The notes beneath the pieces are model-generated. The model saw only the letters and a program-made list of their open reading frames with translations, did no database searches and was not told the origin of the DNA. DNA of 36,676 nt from an uncultured Rhodospirillaceae bacterium (lineage in GTDB: Bacteria; Pseudomonadota; Alphaproteobacteria; Azospirillales; Azospirillaceae), in contig CALBDS010000028.1 of NCBI GenBank assembly GCA_937927415.1, positions 1-36,676 of the forward strand. The letters run 5' to 3'. A program made the translations under genes and the position numbers. The first letter of the stretch is position 1; each line of letters starts with the position of its first letter. Shown in pieces: positions 33,058-36,676 of this stretch.

Positions 33058-34755
33058 ATGTTCGCGCTGCTCAACCGTCTTCGCCTTGCCACCCGTGTCA
33101 CCCTGACCACCGTGGTCAGCCTGCTGATCCTGTCCGTGCTGGTCTCGCTGCTGGTGTCGGCCACCCTGTCACGCCACCTGTCGCAACAGGCGGCGGAACG
33201 GCTGGACCAGAACATCCGGGCGCTGCGGGAAATGACCCTGGCCCGTGGTGGCGCCTTCCGCATCGAGGGCGGCGCCCTGTGGCTGGGCGCGGCACGGCTG
33301 AACGACGACAACGCGCCGCTGGAACGGTTCACCGCCGCCGTGGGCGGGGTGGCGACCATCTTTCAGGGCGACACCCGCATCGCCACCACCATCATCGCCA
33401 ACGGCAAGCGGGCGGTGGGCACCACGTTGGCCGCCGGGCCGGTCTATGATGCGGTTCTGAAGAACGGCACGTCCTATCGCGGCGAAGCGACGATTCTCGG
33501 TACGCCGTACCTGACGGCCTATGATCCCATCCGCGACGATGGCGGCCGGGTGATCGGCATCTTCTTCGTCGGCATCGAAAAGAGCCAGTTCGTTTCCGTG
33601 GTGGAGGCGCTGGAACAGCGCATCGCCATCGCCGCCGGCACCGCCACGCTGGCGATTGCGGCTCTCGTGCTGCTGGTGATGACGCTGACCTTCCGCCCCT
33701 TCGCCGCGTTGCGGGCGGTGATGCTGCGCATTTCCGACGGGGACGCCCACGCGGATGTCCCCTGTCTGGACCGGGGCGACGAGTTGGGCGACATGGCCCG
33801 CACGGTGGCGGTGTTCCGCGACAACCTGCGGCGCTATGACGCCATGCGCGCCGAGCAGGAGGAGCACGAGCGCCGCGCCATCCAGGACCGCAAGCGCGCC
33901 ATGCTGGCCATGGCCGATTCCATGGAAGAGCGGGTCAAGGGGATGATCCTCGCCATCGGCCGCCAGATCGACAGCCTGCACACGGCCTCCAGCAGCCTGT
34001 CGGCGGAGGCGCGGCAGACCAGCGTGCAGAGCACCACCGTGGCCGGCACCACCGAACAGACGTCGGCCAACGTCCAGACCGTGGCCGCCGCGACCGAGGA
34101 ACTGAACGCCGCCTCCCACGAGATCGGCCGGCAGGTGGAGCGGTCCACCGACGTGGCCCGCACCGCCGCGCAGCAGGCCTCCGACACCGACGGCGTAATC
34201 CAGGGGCTGGCCGGTGCCGCCGGCCGCATCGGCGAGGTGGTGGGCCTGATCCGCGACATCGCCACCCAGACCAACCTTCTGGCCCTGAACGCCACCATCG
34301 AAGCGGCGCGGGCCGGGGATTCCGGCAAGGGCTTCGCCGTGGTGGCCCACGAGGTAAAAACCCTGTCCGGCCAGACCGCCCGTTCCACCGACGACATCGC
34401 CGCCCAGATCGCCGTGGTGCAGGCGGAAACCGAAAAGGCGATCCGCACCATCCAGACCATCTCCGGCACGGTGCAGGAGGTGCATCACGCCTCCTCTTCC
34501 ATCGCCGCCGCCATCCACGAACAGCACGCCGCCATTTCCGAGATCAGCCGCAACGTGCAGCAGGCCGCCAGCGGGACCGAGGACATCCGCCGCCACATCG
34601 CCGACGTGTCGGTGGGCGCCCAGGGCACGCTGCAGGCCGCCACCATCGTATCGTCCGCCGCCGACGAGCTGGTCCGCCAGTCTGAAACCCTGGAGCACGA
34701 GGTCGAACACTTCCTGGAGGACATCCGGCGGTCCAACCGCCTGGAAGCCGCATGA
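33058..34755 (+). CDS. Methyl-accepting chemotaxis protein, Cache-type sensor
   Basis: 565 residues. TM1 is about 15-37; the periplasmic sensor (38-195) is a single Cache-like domain with GTTLAAGPVYDAVLKNGTSYRGEATILGTPYLTAYDPI and GRVIGIFFVG (Cache signature strands); TM2 is about 192-212; HAMP is about 213-265. The signalling hairpin is IRDIATQTNLLALNATIEAARAGDSGKGFAVVAHEVKTLS (398-437). Cache receptors of this type usually bind small carboxylates or amino acids; the ligand cannot be predicted. It starts at ATG 33058, 50 bp after the previous receptor, probably co-transcribed. It lacks a CxxCH motif, so the two receptors sense different signals. Confidence 0.95.
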   Translation: MFALLNRLRLATRVTLTTVVSLLILSVLVSLLVSATLSRHLSQQAAERLDQNIRALREMTLARGGAFRIEGGALWLGAARLNDDNAPLERFTAAVGGVATIFQGDTRIATTIIANGKRAVGTTLAAGPVYDAVLKNGTSYRGEATILGTPYLTAYDPIRDDGGRVIGIFFVGIEKSQFVSVVEALEQRIAIAAGTATLAIAALVLLVMTLTFRPFAALRAVMLRISDGDAHADVPCLDRGDELGDMARTVAVFRDNLRRYDAMRAEQEEHERRAIQDRKRAMLAMADSMEERVKGMILAIGRQIDSLHTASSSLSAEARQTSVQSTTVAGTTEQTSANVQTVAAATEELNAASHEIGRQVERSTDVARTAAQQASDTDGVIQGLAGAAGRIGEVVGLIRDIATQTNLLALNATIEAARAGDSGKGFAVVAHEVKTLSGQTARSTDDIAAQIAVVQAETEKAIRTIQTISGTVQEVHHASSSIAAAIHEQHAAISEISRNVQQAASGTEDIRRHIADVSVGAQGTLQAATIVSSAADELVRQSETLEHEVEHFLEDIRRSNRLEAA

Positions 34756-34837
34756 TGCCGGCGGTGACGCCTGCCCCCAATGGGCGTATCATCGAAACAG
34801 CCGTGCGATGAAAGCCGGATGTCATTCAAGGGGGTGA

Positions 34838-36490
34838 GTGGTGCTCGACCGCGACCGTTTCATCGCCTTCGCCTTTGCTTCGGCCCATCTGCTGCTGGAA
34901 ACCGACAACGGCGGGCGGATCACCTTTGCCGCCGGTGCCCGGTGCGGCCTGACCGAACGGGCGACGGAGGATCTTACCGGGCAGACCCTGTTCGATCTGG
35001 TGCCGGAGGAAGAACACACCTATTTCCGGCTGCTGATGACCCGGCTGATGGAACGGGGCAAGCTGGACCCGACGCACGTGGTGTTCCGCGCCGTCACCGG
35101 ACAGCGGTTCTCCGCCCTGATCGGCGGCTGCCGCTTGCCCAGCTATGTGGACCGCTGCTTCTTCGGCCTGTCCATCGCTACCCGCTCGCCCGAGCGGCCG
35201 GCGGGGCATTGCCTGACGGATCTGGCGGCGTTTACCGAGTCTCTGGCCGGGCGGCTGACCGCCAGCAACGCGGTGGAACGCAATCAGGCCCTGTCGATGA
35301 TCCTCATCGACGGGCTGGCGCCGTGGACGCTCCATGACCCGACGCTGCGCGAAGGGCTGGAAGCCTACCTGCTGTCGGTGTCGTCCGATGGCGATGCGGC
35401 GGTGCGGGTCGATGACGAACGCTATGCCGTCCTTCATCCCGAAGACCTGACGCTGGAGGAAATCCGCGGCGACATCGGGCGGCTGCTGACCGATCATGGC
35501 GCCGACGTGCTGAAGGACGCGCTGAAGGTCTGGCAGGTTCCGGCCACGCCCGACGCCGCCGGTCTCAACCCACGCAACGCAGCACCGGTCACCGACATTG
35601 CCCGTGCCCTGGCCCACACGCTCCAGGCCTTCACCGGTGCCGCACCCGAGGATCTGGACGCGGCCGGGCCGCAGCTGGTGCACACGCTCAACACGACCAT
35701 CGCACGGGTGCAGCAGGCGCGCACCGTGATCGAGGCCCGCGATTTCGAACTGGTGTTCCAGCCGATCATCAACCTCATCACCCGCCGTCCCCACATCGCC
35801 GAAGCCCTGCTGCGTATCAACGGCGAGGCCTCCCCCCGCCCCTTCCTGGATTTCGCCGGAGAGGTGGGGCTGATCGTCGATCTCGACCGGCTGGTGTGCC
35901 GCGCCGCCCTGGATGCGCTGGAAGACGCGCAACGCCAGGGGCAGACCACGCTGGATGTGTCGGTCAACCTGTCGCCGATCTCCCTGAACAATCCGCGGTT
36001 CATGGAACAGTTGGAAGCGATCCTGCTGTCCTATGGTCCGTTGGCCCGCAAACTCATGGTGGAGGTGACGGAGTCCGCCGCCCTCGGCCATCTGGACAGC
36101 CTGAACCGGGTGCTGGCCCGCCTGCGGCGGCTGGGGGTGCGGGTGTGCCTGGACGACATCGGCCAGGGGCAGACGCCGTTCCTGTCGCTGAACGCGCTGG
36201 GGGTGGATTTCGCCAAGATCGACGGGCGGCTGCTGGCCGGGGCCATGGCCGGCGGGCGCGAACTGGCCCTGCTGCGTTCGGTGTCGGAAATCGCCACCCA
36301 TTCCGGCATCGAACTGATCGGCGAGCAGGTGGAAACCGATGAGCAGCGCCGCTTCCTGCGCGCCAACGGCATCCGCTACGGCCAGGGCTTCCTGTTCGCC
36401 GCCCCCGGCCCCACCCTGCCCGAAGGCACCCCGCCGGCCCCCTTGCGCAAGAACATGCGCCGCCGTGGTGAAGAGGAGACCTGGCTGTAA
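34838..36490 (+). CDS. EAL-domain protein, probable c-di-GMP phosphodiesterase
   Basis: 550 residues, cytoplasmic. A PAS-like N-terminus (about 10-115) is followed by a degenerate GGDEF-like region (about 145-240; VRVDDERYAVLHPED in place of GGDEF) and an EAL domain (about 300-525). Catalytic residues of EAL enzymes are all visible: E322 (AEALLR), N377 (SVNLSP), E409, D439-D440 (LDDIG), K460 (DFAKID), E496 (GEQVET) and Q516. Loop 6 reads DDIGQGQTP instead of DDFGTGYSS. It likely degrades c-di-GMP, linking swimming and attachment. GTG 34838 follows AGGGGG about 4 nt upstream; GTG 34841 is an alternative. It is co-directional with the receptors, 82 bp after the second. Confidence 0.9.
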   Translation: MVLDRDRFIAFAFASAHLLLETDNGGRITFAAGARCGLTERATEDLTGQTLFDLVPEEEHTYFRLLMTRLMERGKLDPTHVVFRAVTGQRFSALIGGCRLPSYVDRCFFGLSIATRSPERPAGHCLTDLAAFTESLAGRLTASNAVERNQALSMILIDGLAPWTLHDPTLREGLEAYLLSVSSDGDAAVRVDDERYAVLHPEDLTLEEIRGDIGRLLTDHGADVLKDALKVWQVPATPDAAGLNPRNAAPVTDIARALAHTLQAFTGAAPEDLDAAGPQLVHTLNTTIARVQQARTVIEARDFELVFQPIINLITRRPHIAEALLRINGEASPRPFLDFAGEVGLIVDLDRLVCRAALDALEDAQRQGQTTLDVSVNLSPISLNNPRFMEQLEAILLSYGPLARKLMVEVTESAALGHLDSLNRVLARLRRLGVRVCLDDIGQGQTPFLSLNALGVDFAKIDGRLLAGAMAGGRELALLRSVSEIATHSGIELIGEQVETDEQRRFLRANGIRYGQGFLFAAPGPTLPEGTPPAPLRKNMRRRGEEETWL

Positions 36491-36544
36491 AGCCGGTCTC
36501 TTTCCCCTTTCACCGCTCCGGCGGGAACAGATCCGGCCAAACGG

Positions 36545-36579
36545 AAAAGCCCCACCGGCGAAACACCGATGGGGCTTTT
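36545..36579. terminator. Bidirectional intrinsic terminator between EAL gene and rRNA operon
   Basis: AAAAGCCCCACCGG / CCGATGGGGCTTTT stem (one wobble) around a 7-base loop, with T/A runs on both sides. It can end the EAL transcript (plus) and the rRNA operon (minus), whose 5S gene ends about 45 bp away. Confidence 0.88.
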
Positions 36580-36623
36580 GAAAGCGATGATTTTGTGAAG
36601 CGTCTCTGTTGCCTGTGCCTGGA

Positions 36624-36676
36624 AGATCCGGCGGCGACCGACTCTCCCACACCTTGAGGTGCAGTACCATTGGCGC
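36624..36676 (-). rRNA. rrf: 5S ribosomal RNA, 3' part (truncated by window edge)
   Basis: Read on the minus strand: GCGCCAATGGTACTGCACC, then CAAGGTGTGGGAGAGTCGG and TCGCCGCCGGATC. This is the well-conserved 3' third of alphaproteobacterial 5S rRNA (compare GTGGGAGAGTxGGTCGCCGCC). The 5' part, with 23S and 16S, lies beyond the right edge. The 3' boundary is set by similarity and is uncertain by a few bases. Confidence 0.93.

Overview
The window is a GC-rich bacterial chromosome segment that most resembles an alphaproteobacterium of the Rhodospirillales, probably Azospirillum-like. This rests on gene content and order (sdhE-mfd, glpX-hom-aminotransferase, thrB-rnhA, a split gcvPA/gcvPB glycine cleavage operon, paired chemoreceptors), the coding style and the form of the 5S rRNA. 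The genus is an inference; no 16S sequence is present. Most of the window is housekeeping DNA with short intergenic gaps, several ATGA-type overlaps and a few AT-richer patches.

Layout. 1-950: two small translationally coupled genes, the second a ribbon-helix-helix protein, then a palindrome-rich repeat. 952-5485 (minus): a small unknown gene, then mfd (transcription-coupled repair) preceded by sdhE (flavinylation of succinate dehydrogenase). 5632-8181 (minus): an 849-residue protein with a nuclease-like N-terminus, a STAND-type NTPase centre and four nearly identical TPR repeats. This is the best candidate for an undescribed system, probably anti-phage defence. 8346-13572 (minus): glpX (gluconeogenesis), hom plus an alanine/LL-diaminopimelate-type aminotransferase, and thrB plus rnhA. 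Hom and ThrB are consecutive steps of threonine synthesis.

13600-15500: an AT-richer pocket with a small RTX calcium-binding protein, a convergent unknown gene sharing its terminator, and a run of hairpins ending in a strong intrinsic terminator just before dapA (15580-16500, plus). 16500-16770: GC-rich dispersed repeats. 16772-21484 (minus): the glycine cleavage operon gcvT-gcvH-gcvPA-gcvPB, headed by a recognisable promoter, a tandem glycine riboswitch and a terminator hairpin. 21481-23034 (minus): a glycosyltransferase and a lipoprotein.

23191-30925: ispH (isoprenoid synthesis) overlapping a DinB-fold gene, a Crp/Fnr regulator facing the other way, a small membrane protein, a DUF502 membrane protein, an M17 aminopeptidase, a MarR-like regulator, an NlpC/P60 hydrolase with SH3-like domains and an RluE-like pseudouridine synthase. 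30926-36490 (plus): an AT-rich regulatory gap with an 11-bp inverted repeat, then three signalling genes: a chemoreceptor with a periplasmic CxxCH haem motif, a Cache-type chemoreceptor, and a PAS-like/degenerate GGDEF/EAL protein. 36545-36676: a bidirectional terminator and the 3' part of a 5S rRNA gene on the minus strand, the end of an rRNA operon entering from the right.
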